Source: Aurantimonas manganoxydans SI85-9A1
Lineage (GTDB): Bacteria > Pseudomonadota > Alphaproteobacteria > Rhizobiales > Rhizobiaceae
Length of the DNA: 64,000 bases
Assembly (NCBI RefSeq): GCF_000153465.1
Contig: NZ_CH672387.1
Location: 1,186,657 to 1,250,656, forward strand
Reading direction: 5' to 3'
How positions within the stretch are numbered: position 1 is the first letter of the stretch; every line of letters begins with the position of its first letter. Position numbers and translations under genes: made by a program. Below are positions 1 to 10,000 of this stretch, piece after piece. The notes under the pieces are model-generated. The model searched no databases and was not told the DNA's origin. It saw only the letters and a program-made list of their open reading frames with translations.

Positions 1-1293
1 GCGGTGACGGGATCGGGCCCGGCGGAGATCGCGGGACTTCTGGCCGGGCTTGCCGGCCGCTTCGTTGCGCCGGGACCGTCGGGCGCGCCGACGCGGGGAC
101 GGCCGGACGTGCTGCCGACCGGGCGCAACTTCTTTTCCGTCGACACCCGCGCCGTGCCGACCGAGGCGGCCTACGATCTCGGCCGGCGTTCGGCGGAGCT
201 TCTGGTGACGCGGCATCTGCAGGACGAGGGCGACTGGCCGCGATCGATCGGGCTGACCGCCTGGGGCACCTCCAACATGCGCACCGGCGGCGACGACATT
301 GCCCAGGCGCTGGCGCTGATCGGCGCCCGGCCGGTCTGGGACCGGGCCTCGCGGCGGGTCACCGGCTACGCCATCGTGACGCTGGCCGAGCTCGGCCGGC
401 CGCGGGTCGACGTGACCCTGCGCATCTCGGGCTTCTTCCGCGATGCCTTCCCCGACCAGATCGCGCTGTTCGACCGGGCAATCCGGGCCATCGGAGCACT
501 GGAGGAGGAGGCGGCCGACAATCCGATCGCGGAGCGGATGCGGGCCCAGCGGCAGGCGCTGGTAGCCGACGGCGTCGACGAGGCCGAGGCTGCGCGGCGG
601 TCGGGCTTTCGCATCTTCGGCTCCAAGCCCGGCGCCTACGGGGCGGGGTTGCAGGCGCTGATCGACGAGAAGGGCTGGGACGACCGGGCGGATCTGGCCG
701 AGAGCTACATCGTCTGGGGCTCCTATGCCTACGGGGCGGATGCCGCGGGCGAGGCGGACCGGGCCGGCTTCGAGCAGCGGCTGTCGGGGATCGAGGCGGT
801 CGTCCAGAACCAGGACAACCGCGAGCACGACCTTCTGGATTCCGACGATTACTACCAGTTCGAGGGCGGCATGACGGCGGCGGTCGAGCAGGTCTCGGGC
901 GACCGGCCGGTGGTCTATCACAACGACCATTCGCGGCCCGAGCGGCCGGTGGTGCGCACGCTGGACGAGGAGATCGGCCGGGTGGTGCGGGCCAGGGTGG
1001 TCAATCCGAAATGGATCGCCGGCGTCATGCGCCACGGCTACAAGGGCGCCTTCGAGATCGCCGCAACGGTGGACTATCTCTTCGCCTTCTCGGCGACCAC
1101 GGGCGCGGTGCGCGACCATCATTTCGAGGCGGTGTACCGGGCCTTCGTGGTGGACGAGCCCGTGCGGGACTTCATGCTGGACAACAATGCGAGCGCCTAT
1201 CGCGAGATGTGCGACAAGCTTGCCGAGGCGATCGACCGGGGCCTATGGATACCGCGCTCGAACTCCGCACGGGCGGAGCTGGGTGCCGGATGA
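1..1293 (+). CDS. cobN: Cobaltochelatase subunit CobN, C-terminal part
   Basis: This is the 3' end of the large subunit of the aerobic (CobNST) cobaltochelatase, which inserts cobalt into hydrogenobyrinic acid a,c-diamide in B12 synthesis. The gene runs off the left edge: the frame is open from base 1, and the GTG at base 4 is only the first possible start codon inside the window. About 430 of the roughly 1,250 residues expected for CobN are visible. Recognisable CobN-family stretches include ENFYSVDP-like 'RNFFSVDTRAVP', 'LTAWGTSNMRTGGDDIAQAL', 'RISGFFRDAFPDQI' and 'NPKWIAGVMRHGYKGA' near the C-terminus. cobO follows after one small gene, the usual linkage in alphaproteobacteria. Confidence 0.95.
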   Translation, partial: AVTGSGPAEIAGLLAGLAGRFVAPGPSGAPTRGRPDVLPTGRNFFSVDTRAVPTEAAYDLGRRSAELLVTRHLQDEGDWPRSIGLTAWGTSNMRTGGDDIAQALALIGARPVWDRASRRVTGYAIVTLAELGRPRVDVTLRISGFFRDAFPDQIALFDRAIRAIGALEEEAADNPIAERMRAQRQALVADGVDEAEAARRSGFRIFGSKPGAYGAGLQALIDEKGWDDRADLAESYIVWGSYAYGADAAGEADRAGFEQRLSGIEAVVQNQDNREHDLLDSDDYYQFEGGMTAAVEQVSGDRPVVYHNDHSRPERPVVRTLDEEIGRVVRARVVNPKWIAGVMRHGYKGAFEIAATVDYLFAFSATTGAVRDHHFEAVYRAFVVDEPVRDFMLDNNASAYREMCDKLAEAIDRGLWIPRSNSARAELGAG

Positions 1294-1314
1294 CGGACCG
1301 CAGGAGGCGCGCGC

Positions 1315-1755
1315 ATGGACATCCGCCAAGTGGAGATGGCCGACGACGAGACGCGCAGCCGCATCGTGGCGCCGCTGGCGGAGCTGGCGACGCGTGCCGA
1401 TTTCGCCATGTCGCCGCGCTTCCTGACGCTGGCGCTGAGCGATGCGGCGGGCATCGACGGCGGCCTGATCGCCCAGATCTACTGGAACTGGCTGCATATC
1501 GAGGTGCTGGCGGTGCCCGAGCGCCATCGCGATGCGGGGCTGGGCCGGCGGCTGGTCGAACGGGCCGAGGCGATCGCGCGCGACGCGGCGCTGCGCGGCG
1601 TCTGGGTCGACACCTATTCGTTCCAGTCGCCCGGCTTCTACGAAGCCATGGGCTATCGCCCCTTCGGCCGGCTGCCGGACTATCCGGAGGGCGAGGAACG
1701 CATCTTCTACGCCAAGATCTTCGGCGACCAGACACAGACCGCAGGGGAGGCCTGA
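1315..1755 (+). CDS. GNAT family N-acetyltransferase
   Basis: A 146-residue single-domain acetyltransferase of the GNAT superfamily. The acetyl-CoA binding motif A is visible as 'RHRDAGLGRRLVERA' near residues 74-88, followed by the typical C-terminal 'FYEAMGYRPFG'. The substrate cannot be told from sequence. The gene starts 22 bases after cobN and its stop lies one base before the cobO start, so it is probably co-transcribed with the cobalamin genes. A GAGG-type ribosome site precedes the ATG. It has no known role in B12 synthesis, so its place in the operon may be incidental. Confidence 0.85.
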   Translation: MDIRQVEMADDETRSRIVAPLAELATRADFAMSPRFLTLALSDAAGIDGGLIAQIYWNWLHIEVLAVPERHRDAGLGRRLVERAEAIARDAALRGVWVDTYSFQSPGFYEAMGYRPFGRLPDYPEGEERIFYAKIFGDQTQTAGEA

Positions 1756-1756
1756 C

Positions 1757-2395
1757 ATGAACGACAAACCCAAGATCACCGACGGCATGTCGGACGCCGA
1801 GCTCGACGCCCGGCACGCCGAGAAGATGAAGAAGAAGAAGGCGGCGCGCGACAAGATCATCGCCACCAAGACGATCGAGAAGGGGCTCGTCATCGTCCAT
1901 ACGGGCAAGGGCAAGGGCAAGTCGACGGCCGGCTTCGGCCTGGTCTTCCGGGCGCTGGGCAACGGCATGAAGGTCGCCGTCGTGCAGTTCGTGAAGGGCA
2001 AGTGGGAGACCGGCGAGCGCAAGGTGCTGGAAAAGTTTCCCGACCAGGTGACGATGACCGCCATGGGCGACGGCTTCACCTGGGAGACTCAAGACCGGCA
2101 GCGCGACATCGCGGCGGCGAAGGCCGCCTGGGAGCGGGCCAAGGCGCTGATCATGGACGACGAGCACAAGCTGGTGCTGCTCGACGAGTTGAACATCGTC
2201 CTGCGCTACGACTATCTCGACCTTGCCGAGGTGATCGAATTCCTGAAGGGCAAGCCGGAGATGAAGCATGTCGTCATCACCGGCCGCAACGCCAAGGACG
2301 AGCTGATCGACTTCGCCGACCTCGTCACCGAGATGGAAATGATCAAGCACCCGTTCCGCTCGGGCGTGAAGGCGCAGCTGGGGATCGAGTTCTAG
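1757..2395 (+). CDS. cobO: Cob(I)yrinic acid a,c-diamide adenosyltransferase
   Basis: CobO/CobA/BtuR-type corrinoid adenosyltransferase, 212 residues, the full family length. It transfers the 5'-deoxyadenosyl group of ATP to cobalt after the metal has been inserted by CobNST. The P-loop is at residues 50-57 (GKGKGKST); 'LLDELN' and 'VITGRNA' are further family motifs, and the protein ends in the usual 'IKHPF..G.KAQ.GIEF'. A Lys-rich N-terminal helix precedes the P-loop. ATG 1757 is preceded by GGGGAGG and gives the family-typical N-terminus. It is the last recognisable cob gene on this side. Confidence 0.96.
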   Translation: MNDKPKITDGMSDAELDARHAEKMKKKKAARDKIIATKTIEKGLVIVHTGKGKGKSTAGFGLVFRALGNGMKVAVVQFVKGKWETGERKVLEKFPDQVTMTAMGDGFTWETQDRQRDIAAAKAAWERAKALIMDDEHKLVLLDELNIVLRYDYLDLAEVIEFLKGKPEMKHVVITGRNAKDELIDFADLVTEMEMIKHPFRSGVKAQLGIEF

Positions 2396-2516
2396 GGTCA
2401 CCCATCGGCCTGTGGATGGCGCTCACGCGCGCAGCGTTCCGCCTCCATTTCGACACAAGCCGGCCGTTGATCGCCCCTGTCCAACGGTTGCAGAGGCAAC
2501 CGAGTATTGCGTGGGG

Positions 2517-3422
2517 ATGAAGATGAAGAGTTTTTGCCGGACGGTATCACGTCGATCGGTCCTGTCGGCTGCGGTGGTCATGGTCGCGCTGTGCGCGGGA
2601 CCTGCGGTCCGAGCCGAGGACGCCACGGCGCGCCTTGCGGACACGGTGCAGGGGCTGGAGGAGCGGCTGGATGCCCGCATCGGCATCTTCATCCGCGACA
2701 GCGGCAGTGACTGGCAGTGGGGGCACCGCGAAGACGAGCGGTTCCTGATGGCCAGCACCTTCAAGTCGGTTTTGTGCGGGGCGGTGCTGGAGCAGGCCGA
2801 ACAGGGAGCGCTGGCGCTCGACGAGCCGGTGAAGATCCGGGCGGAGGATATCCTCAGCTATGCGCCGGTGACCGAGACGCGGCAGGGCAGCACGATGACG
2901 ATCGGCGAACTCTGCCTGGCGACGGCGGACATGAGCGACAATACCGCCGCGAACCTGCTTCTCGACCGCCTCGGCGGTCCGCAGGCGGTGACCGCCTTCC
3001 TGCGCGGCATCGGCGACGCGGTGACCCGGCTCGACCGGACCGAGCCCGATCTCAACATTTTCGCCCCCGGCGATCCGCGCGACACGACCAGCCCGAAGGC
3101 AATGGCGACGAGCTGGGAGACCATGCTGGTCGGGGACGGATTGCGCCCGGCATCGCGCCAGCAACTGCGCGAATGGATGCGCCATGGCGGCGTGACCGGC
3201 AAGCTGATCCGCGCCAGTACGCCCAAGGACTGGGAGGTCGTCGACAAGTCCGGCGGCGGACAAACCCATACGCGCAATCTGGTGGCGATGCTCACCCCGC
3301 CGGGGCGTGCGCCGATCTTCGTGGCGATCTATCTGTCCGACTCGCCGGCAGATTTCAGCACGCGCAACGCCGCAGTCGCCGAGATCGGCGCAGCCATCGT
3401 CCCGGTGATCGCGGTGCGTTGA
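2517..3422 (+). CDS. bla: Class A beta-lactamase
   Basis: A 301-residue class A serine beta-lactamase; hydrolyses beta-lactams in the periplasm. Active-site motifs are all present: S80-T-F-K83 (Ambler SxxK 70-73), S140-D-N142 (130-132), E176-P-D-L-N180 (omega loop E166/N170) and K244-S-G (234-236). The N-terminus has two adjacent arginines (SRRSVLSAA) before a hydrophobic stretch ending near A33, which could be a Tat or Sec signal peptide. The residue before the catalytic serine is Ala, so there is no Cys69 as in the KPC/GES carbapenemases. Start chosen at ATG 2517 because it places the signal peptide at the N-terminus; longer upstream reading lacks it. No AmpR-type regulator is next to it. 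The spectrum is unknown. Confidence 0.93.
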   Translation: MKMKSFCRTVSRRSVLSAAVVMVALCAGPAVRAEDATARLADTVQGLEERLDARIGIFIRDSGSDWQWGHREDERFLMASTFKSVLCGAVLEQAEQGALALDEPVKIRAEDILSYAPVTETRQGSTMTIGELCLATADMSDNTAANLLLDRLGGPQAVTAFLRGIGDAVTRLDRTEPDLNIFAPGDPRDTTSPKAMATSWETMLVGDGLRPASRQQLREWMRHGGVTGKLIRASTPKDWEVVDKSGGGQTHTRNLVAMLTPPGRAPIFVAIYLSDSPADFSTRNAAVAEIGAAIVPVIAVR

Positions 3423-3547
3423 GGATGGCTGCGGTCGCGCTCGATCCCGGCCGCGCTCGTGTTACGTCGCTGCGCCGACGCGTCTGGGAGGTGCCGGCGC
3501 CCGTGGCGGCGGGCGGGTGGGGCCGGCGCAGCGATAGCTGGGTCGTC

Positions 3548-3871
3548 CTACCTGTTGCGGTCGCGCTCGGCATCGAGCTCGGCGGCGCGGCCACGGGTGG
3601 CGGCGAAGGTCGAGCTGGAGACCGCGACGCGGACGGCCGGCCGGGTGCCGTTGGTGGCGACCCTCACCAGAACCGCGGGGACGGCGGCCACGGCGAGTTC
3701 GGGCTGGTCGCTGGCGTGCAGGGTGGCCCGCGCCTCGTCGTCGAGATCGAAGCCGAGCCTTTCCATCGTGGCTTCGGGCTCGGCCTCCAGGGCCTTGCGG
3801 ACTTCCGGGTCGGTCAAGATCTGTTGCAGGGCCTTCACATCGGTGTCTTCGCCCTTCTGCAGGTCGGTCAT
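3548..3871 (-). CDS. Small protein with NHLP-leader-like N-terminus
   Basis: A 107-residue hypothetical protein. ATG at 3871 has a strong AAGGGAG ribosome site. The first ~50 residues ('LQQILTDPEVRKALEAEPEA' then 'MERLGFDLDDEAR') resemble the nitrile-hydratase-alpha-like leader peptides (NHLP) of some RiPP precursors: a helix with xxDPExRxxLxxxP, then LGxxL and an acidic turn. The C-terminal half is Val/Ala/Thr-rich and ends in a charged tail, with no Cys and several Ser/Thr. No modification enzyme or exporter is next to it, so a RiPP function is only a possibility; it may be a stand-alone small protein. Confidence 0.55.
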   Translation of the reverse strand: MTDLQKGEDTDVKALQQILTDPEVRKALEAEPEATMERLGFDLDDEARATLHASDQPELAVAAVPAVLVRVATNGTRPAVRVAVSSSTFAATRGRAAELDAERDRNR

Positions 3872-4110
3872 GTCACTGCTCCCTTGTCGTGGACGCCGTG
3901 GAGATGTCGCAGGGGAACGCCGATCCGTTCGCCCGGCGGGGCCGCTTTCGTATCCGGCATCGATGGAACGGTCCCTGCGGGGCCGCTCGCCAGACGCGAG
4001 CCTGCAACGGGCAGGAATTACATTGGGCGGAATCAACACAAGATGGCAATATACAGCAATTCAACCTAAGATGGAAGACGCCTGACGTGATATCTGACGC
4101 AAGGTGAGAC

Positions 4111-4388
4111 ATGGCCGGTCCGCAGCAGCCAGGCACCGTCGCCTCGCCGCATTTTCATCACCGGCTATCGCTGGCCGTGCTCGTGGTCCTGACGCTGGGC
4201 CCGTCGTCTGGCTGGCTGCGGTTCGGCCCGGAGATCTGGCCTATTACGCCCTCCGGGGCGCGGCCTGGGCGCTCGCCGTCACGGGCAAGCTGTTTCTGGC
4301 GCGAATACGGTTCGCGGAGCGCCTGATGAAGGCGGGCGTCGCCGGGGCCGGGCCCTGGCGGGCTGGGTCTATGTGGCGCTGCGCCTGA
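4111..4388 (+). pseudogene. Possible decayed small membrane protein gene
   Basis: ATG 4111 follows a good ribosome site (AAGGTGAGAC), but the frame soon loses hydrophobic character. Hydrophobic, membrane-like sequence continues in another frame ('VVWLAAVRPGDLAYYALRGA', 'AWALAVTGKLFLARIRFAE') and then in a third ('ALAGWVYVALRLTGG'). This pattern suggests a small inner-membrane protein gene with two frameshifts. I do not recognise the family. It could also be chance coding in GC-rich DNA. The preceding 239 bases (3872-4110) hold no gene that I can see. Confidence 0.3.
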
Positions 4389-4434
4389 CCGGCGGTGAGC
4401 GGCAGCCGGCAGGGCGCCGGTCGCCCGCGCGGCT

Positions 4435-5106
4435 TCAGCCGTCGTTCACCACGGTCAGGTCCGCCGGCACGCTGCGCTCCAGCACCAGCCGCATATTGGG
4501 CAGGTCGTTGCCGTCGAGCTTGGTGACGAGGGCGTCGGTGGTCAGGCCGTGGCCGAGCCAGCGATCCTTCAGCCGGCGGCGCAGGACCGGCTCGGGGACG
4601 GCGAGCATCACCGTCAGGTCGAAGCGCTGGCGCAAAGGCGCCCAGGCCGGGTCGTCGAGAAGGAGGTAATTGCCCTCGACGAGGATGATGCGGGCCGAGG
4701 GCGCGATGATGCGGGCGCCGGCGCGGGCGATCTCGATGGCGCGGTCGAAGACCGGCACGGCGACGGCGCGGCCGTCATCGGCCTTCAGCCGGTCGAGGGT
4801 GACGGTCAGCCCGTCGACGTCGAATGTGTGCGGTGCGCCCTTGCGGGGGCGGTGGCCGCGCGCGTCCAGCACGAGGTCGTCATAGTGGAAGCCGTCCATC
4901 GGCAGGATGTCGGCGATCCCCGGCGTGGTGGTGCCGGCCCCAGCGGCCGGTGGCGACGCATCGTTCAACCGATCGCGCAGATGCTCGACCATGGTGCTCT
5001 TGCCGGAGCCGGGCGCCCCGGCCAGCGCAACGATGAGGCGACGGGGATCGGTGCCCCGCCGCGCGGCAATGGCGTCGAGGATGGGGTCGAGGTCGGTGTT
5101 GGTCAT
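4435..5106 (-). CDS. P-loop nucleoside/sugar kinase-like protein (FrcK/PanK-like)
   Basis: A 223-residue P-loop kinase of the uridine kinase / pantothenate kinase-like group. Walker A is at residues 30-38 (GAPGSGKST). Further motifs are '[10 protein letters not shown]', '[13 protein letters not shown]', '[13 protein letters not shown]' and '[15 protein letters not shown]', as in the FrcK protein encoded beside the rhizobial fructose ABC transporter and in yeast Yfh7-type kinases. No transporter gene is adjacent here, so the substrate is unknown. Start set at ATG 5106, which has GGAGG eight bases upstream; a longer frame to 5139 has no such site. Divergently transcribed from the dioxygenase gene at 5289. 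Confidence 0.85.
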   Translation of the reverse strand: MTNTDLDPILDAIAARRGTDPRRLIVALAGAPGSGKSTMVEHLRDRLNDASPPAAGAGTTTPGIADILPMDGFHYDDLVLDARGHRPRKGAPHTFDVDGLTVTLDRLKADDGRAVAVPVFDRAIEIARAGARIIAPSARIILVEGNYLLLDDPAWAPLRQRFDLTVMLAVPEPVLRRRLKDRWLGHGLTTDALVTKLDGNDLPNMRLVLERSVPADLTVVNDG

Positions 5107-5288
5107 GGGCAGCCTCCGGGAACAGAGGAAAGGGGGCAAACAGCCCCGATGGACGACAGGGCACTGTTCGCATCCGGACGACGGCCGTTCAACAAAGAGA
5201 AACGATTCGTCACGAACGGCGCCCTTTCAATTGTCCTGCCGAGGCCGCTTATCTTGCCCCGAGCGATCTCTTGCAACGGAGCAATACA

Positions 5289-6257
5289 ATGACCCTTGCC
5301 CTCAAAGGCATTCATCATCTGACAGCCATCACCGCCGATGCGCCCGGCAATCTCCGCTTCTACACGGAGGTTCTGGGCCTGCGGCTGGTCAAGAAGACGG
5401 TCAACCAGGACGATACCAGCGCCTATCACCTGTTCTACGCCGACGGGAAGGCGACGCCGGGCACCGACATCACCTTCTTCGACTGGCCGGCCCAGCGAGA
5501 GACGCGCGGCAACCATGCGGTCTCGCGGACCGGGCTCCGGATCGCCGGCCGCGCCAGCCTCGACTACTGGCATGCGCGGCTGACGGAGGCCGGTGTTGCG
5601 ACTGGCGCGATCACGGAGCTGGATGGCCGGGCCTCGCTCGACTTCGAGGACCCGGAAGGCCAGCGGCTGCGGCTGATCGACGACGGGGGCACCGGCGAGG
5701 CCAATCCCTGGGACGCGAGCAGCGTGCCGGCCAAGCATCAGTTCCGCGGCCTTGGGCCTATCACCATGGCGGTGCCCGACCTCGCCCGTACCGCGCCGGT
5801 GCTGACCGAGCTGATGAACATGCGCGAAGTCCGCACCTATGAAGCGGACGGCGCCAGCGTGCATGTGTTCGAGATGGGCGAGGGCGGACCGGCCGCCGAA
5901 CTGCACGTGGCGGTGGACCCGTCGCTGCCGGCGGCCGGGCAGGGTGCGGGCGGCGTGCACCACGTGGCGTTCCGCGCGGCCGACGTGGAGGAACTGCACG
6001 CCTGGACCGAGCGGGTGCGCGGCTTCCGCGTGCCGTCGAGCGGCGAGGTGGAGCGGTACTATTTCCGCTCGCTGTATTTCCGCGAGCCGAACGGGGTGCT
6101 CTTCGAGATCGCCACGGACGGGCCGGGGTTTGCTGTCGACGAGCCGATGGAGACTCTCGGCGAGAGCCTGTCGCTGCCGCCGTTCCTCGAGCCCAAGCGG
6201 GCGCAGATCGAAGCCGGCCTGAAGCCGCTCGACCGCCAGGGAAAGGACAGGACATGA
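5289..6257 (+). CDS. VOC-family ring-cleaving dioxygenase
   Basis: A 322-residue protein with two tandem vicinal-oxygen-chelate modules (about residues 4-130 and 145-270), in the family of putative ring-cleaving dioxygenases represented by Bacillus MhqO/MhqA. Each module opens with the expected metal-ligand segment ('GIHHLTAI', 'GPITMAVPD'), and '[11 protein letters not shown]' and '[18 protein letters not shown]' give the second half of the site. Family members are linked to quinone/hydroquinone detoxification. The start ATG 5289 has CGGAG ten bases upstream. Its stop overlaps the next start (ATGA), so it is translationally coupled to an esterase, the same pairing as MhqO with MhqD. Confidence 0.9.
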   Translation: MTLALKGIHHLTAITADAPGNLRFYTEVLGLRLVKKTVNQDDTSAYHLFYADGKATPGTDITFFDWPAQRETRGNHAVSRTGLRIAGRASLDYWHARLTEAGVATGAITELDGRASLDFEDPEGQRLRLIDDGGTGEANPWDASSVPAKHQFRGLGPITMAVPDLARTAPVLTELMNMREVRTYEADGASVHVFEMGEGGPAAELHVAVDPSLPAAGQGAGGVHHVAFRAADVEELHAWTERVRGFRVPSSGEVERYYFRSLYFREPNGVLFEIATDGPGFAVDEPMETLGESLSLPPFLEPKRAQIEAGLKPLDRQGKDRT

Positions 6258-6907
6258 CCCCCGAGGATTCGAACGCGCTTCTGGCCCGCCATCATCTCGG
6301 CCATGCCGGGGCGCCGCTGGAAAGCGCCAGCCGGGTCGTCGTCTGCCTGCACGGGCGCGGCGCGACGGCGGCGGACATTCTGGGCATCGCCGGGGCGATC
6401 GGTCTCGGCGACATCGCCTATCTGGCACCGCAGGCCCGCGGCGGGGCATGGTATCCGCGCCCCTTCATGGAGCCGCTCGACGCGAACGAGCCGGATCTGA
6501 GCGCCGCGCTGGACCGGATCGCGGCGATCCTCGCCGATCTCGACGCAGCGGGGATCGGGGCGGACAAGGTGGTGATCGCCGGCTTCTCGCAGGGTGCCTG
6601 CCTGTCGCTGGAATTCGCAGCCCGCCATCCGGGCTGGGTCGCGGCCGTGCTCGGCTTCAGCGGCGGCCTGATCGGGCCGTCGGTGGAGGGGCGCGAGGAG
6701 ACCGGCCGGCTCGATGGCCTGCCGGTGTTCATCGGCTGCAGTGAGCGCGATCCGTTCATTCCGGCCGTGCGGGTGCGCGAGACAATTGCGCATTACAAAG
6801 CCCGCGGCGCGGCGGTGACGGCGGTGCTCTATCCGGAGCCCGGCCATACGATCAACATGGACGAGATCGGCCGGGCACGGGCCCTTCTGCAGGGTCTGGC
6901 GGGCTGA
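6254..6907 (+). CDS. Phospholipase/carboxylesterase (alpha/beta hydrolase)
   Basis: A 217-residue alpha/beta hydrolase of the phospholipase/carboxylesterase family (YpfH/MhqD-like). The nucleophile is S112 in G-F-S-Q-G. The expected Asp is in 'SERDPFIP' and the His in 'PEPGHTI'; '[13 protein letters not shown]' forms the oxyanion region. Start overlaps the stop of the dioxygenase gene by four bases (ATGA). With that gene it probably forms a two-gene operon for handling electrophilic quinones or their ring-opened products. The actual substrate is not known. Confidence 0.92.
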   Translation: MTPEDSNALLARHHLGHAGAPLESASRVVVCLHGRGATAADILGIAGAIGLGDIAYLAPQARGGAWYPRPFMEPLDANEPDLSAALDRIAAILADLDAAGIGADKVVIAGFSQGACLSLEFAARHPGWVAAVLGFSGGLIGPSVEGREETGRLDGLPVFIGCSERDPFIPAVRVRETIAHYKARGAAVTAVLYPEPGHTINMDEIGRARALLQGLAG

Positions 6908-6919
6908 AACCGGCCTGAC

Positions 6920-6954
6920 TCCGGCGGGACGTCGCCATCGGACGTCTCGCCGGA
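6920..6954 (+). terminator. Strong hairpin downstream of the esterase gene
   Basis: A 14-base stem (one G-T pair) with a 7-base loop lies 12 bases after the hydrolase stop codon. There is no T tract after it, so it may be a weak or Rho-assisted terminator or an mRNA 3'-end stabiliser rather than a classical intrinsic terminator. Confidence 0.5.
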
Positions 6955-6992
6955 ATCCACTGGTGTGGATCAAGTCTTCGGCATAGGATGAA

Positions 6993-7012
6993 CCCGGCGG
7001 ACGTCCGCCGGG
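6993..7012. promoter_or_regulatory. Perfect palindrome overlapping the A2M ribosome site
   Basis: A 20-base perfect inverted repeat (cccggcggac/gtccgccggg) ends within the GGGGAG Shine-Dalgarno sequence (7010-7015) of the alpha-2-macroglobulin gene starting at 7025. It could be an operator or an RNA hairpin masking the ribosome site. The core GGCGGACGTC also resembles half of the hairpin at 6920-6954. Confidence 0.4.
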
Positions 7013-7024
7013 GAGAAGCATTCG

Positions 7025-10000
7025 ATGCGCGGTTTCGGCAGGCTCTTCTTCGTTTTGGCGGTCGCATTGCTGTCTTCGGGGCAGGCCTTGATGCCTTCCC
7101 TTGCGCAAGACGGGCGCCGGGTGATCACCACCGAGGGCGCCGATTATTTCGGCCGCGACTACGACATCCTCAAGGATGTCGATCTCGACCAGTGCACCGC
7201 GACCTGTCTCGCCGACGACCGCTGCCAGGCCTTCACCCTCAATACCAACAGCCGCTGGTGCTTCCTGAAGGAGGCGATCGGCGAATTGCGGACGGTGGCC
7301 GGAGCCGTGTCCGGCAAGGTGGTGGCCGAGGCCGGGATCGACGCCGACAGCGTCGAGGCGCGCATGGCGGATCTGGCGTTCCTGTCGGCGGCGACGCTGG
7401 ACGATGCCAGGCAGTTGCGGCTGGAGATCGCCAATGAGGACCGCAGCATCCGGTTCGGCGATGCGAGTGCGCTGGAGATTGCCGGCCTCGCGCGAACGGC
7501 GCTGACCCAGCCGCAAGCAATCCGGGCATGGCGGGAAGCGCTGAAGCGCGCGCCGCTGGCGCATTACGCCTGGCAGGGAATCGCCGATGCAGCGCTCGCC
7601 TACACGCCCGAGCAATATGGCGAGCAGCCCGCCAACAACCGCCTGCGCGAGGCGGGAGCGATCAACGCCTATCTGACCGCCGGCCATGACGACGAACGCG
7701 CCGCGGCGCTGGCGACGCTGGCCCGCGCCTACGAGGCGGCCCAGAACTGGAAGCAGGCGATCAAGGCCTATCGCGAAAGCCTCGCCCTGGCGGAGACCGG
7801 CGACGTGCGGTCGGCGCTCGACGCGGTGGTTGCGGCGCACGGTTTCCGCATCGTCGACAACAGCGTCGACAACAACGCGGCCAGCCCGCGCATCTGCCTG
7901 AATTTCTCGGACGCGCTGTCGAGCCAGCTGACCAGTTCGGAGAATGCCGGCGACTTCGTGCAGGTGGAGGGCGGCGAGACCCTGCCGGTGACGGCGAGCG
8001 GGTCGCAGATCTGCATCGATGGCGTCAAGCACGGCGAGCGCTACCGCATCGTCGCGCGTCCCGGCATCCGCTCAATCGATGGCGAGACGCTGTCGCGCTC
8101 GGCGGAGGTGAGCGTCTATGTGCGCGACCGCGACCCCTCGGTGCGGTTTGCCACCAATGCCTATGTGCTGCCGGCCGGCGGCGAGGCGACGATCCCGGTG
8201 ACGACGATCAACACCGACGAGATCGAGGCGCGGCTGCAGCGGATCGGCGACCGGGCCCTGTCTCGGGCAATCGCCGACGGGCGGCTGCTGCAGCAATTGT
8301 CCGAGTGGCAGATCACCGAGGTGGCGACCGAGACCGGCGAGGACGTGTGGACCGGCACCGTCGGCGTGGTGCGCGAGACCAACGGCGAAGTGACGACGGC
8401 GATCCCGGTGTCTGAGATCGTGCCGGAGATCAAGCCCGGGGTCTATGTGCTGACCGCGAAGGCAAAGAATGGCCCGCAATATCAGGACAGCTTCGCTACC
8501 CAGTGGTTCGTCGTCAGCGATATCGGGCTGACCAGCCTGGCCGCCGAGGACGGCTTCCATGTCTTCGCGCGCTCGCTGGGCCGCGCCGATCCGATGGCCG
8601 GGATCAGGCTCGATCTCGTGGCCGCCAACAACCAGGTTCTGGGCACGGCGACGACCGACGCGGCCGGCCATGCGCGGCTGCCTGCGGGTCTTCTGCGCGG
8701 CACCGGCGGCGACCGGCCGGCGCTTCTGACGGCGGCGCGGGCGACAGACGACTTCGTCTTCCTCGACCTGACCCAGACGCCCTTCGACCTGACCGATCGC
8801 GGCGTGGACGGCCGGGCGCCGGCCGGGCCGCTGGACGTGTTCCTGACCTCCGAGCGTGGCATCTACCGCACCGGCGAGACGGCGTTCTTCACCGGCACGA
8901 TGCGCGACGCCACGGGCGCGGCGGTCGAGGGCCTGACCATGACCCAGATCGTGACCCGGCCCGACGGCGTCGAGCATCGGCGGCGGCAGGTGGCCGATGC
9001 CGGTGCCGGCGGTTTCGCCTTCGGCCTCGACCTGCCGGCGGGCGCCATGCGCGGCGTCTGGAAGGTCGCCCTCCACACCGATCCCAAGCAGCCGGCTTTG
9101 GCCGAGACGACGGTGATCGTCGAGGATTTCGAGCCGGAGAAGATCGATTTCGAGCTGACGACGCAGGCCGAGGCGCTCGACCCCGATGCGCCGCCGGTGA
9201 TCGCGGTGGCGGCGCGCTACCTTTTCGGCGCCCCGGCCGGCGGGCTGGAGGTCGGCGGCGAGGCGGTGCTGACGGCGACCGACAGTCTCGATGCCTATCC
9301 GGGCTATCGCTTCGGGCTGGCCGGCGACGAGACGACGGCGCTGCGCCAGCCCTTCAATGGCGCGCAGACCGACGAAGCGGGCGACGCGACGATCGGGCTC
9401 GACCCGTTCCCCGCGCCGGCGACCACCAAGCCGGTGACCGCCGCGCTGCAGGTGCGGGTGATCGATACCGGCGGACGGCCGGTGGAGCGCAGGCTGGACC
9501 TGCCGCTGGCCGGCGCCAAGCCGCGTCTCGGCATCAAGCCGCGTTTCGACGGGACGGTGGGCGAGGGGGCGGAGGCCGGCTTCGACCTGATCGCCATCGA
9601 TGCCGACGGCGCGCGCATGGCGCAGGCTGGCGTCGACTGGGTCCTCAACAAGGTGAACACCCGCTTCCAGTGGTACGCGACGGGGGGCAACTGGAACTAC
9701 GAGCCGGTCCGCAGCACGGAGCGCGTTGCCAGCGGCACGGTCGATGTCGGGACCGAGGCGCCGGCAGCCCTGTCGCTGCCGGTGGAATGGGGCGAATACG
9801 AGCTGGTGCTGAGCGATCCGTCCGGTGCGGCGGTGCCGGCGAGCGCCGGCTTCGAGGCGGGCTGGTACGTGGCGGCCGCCGCGCTCGACACGCCGGACAT
9901 GGCGCGGGTGTCGCTGGACAAGCCGCGCTACAGGATCGGCGATACGGCCGTCGTGCGGATCGAGCCGCGCTTTGCCGGAACCGCCGAAGTCCTGGTGATG

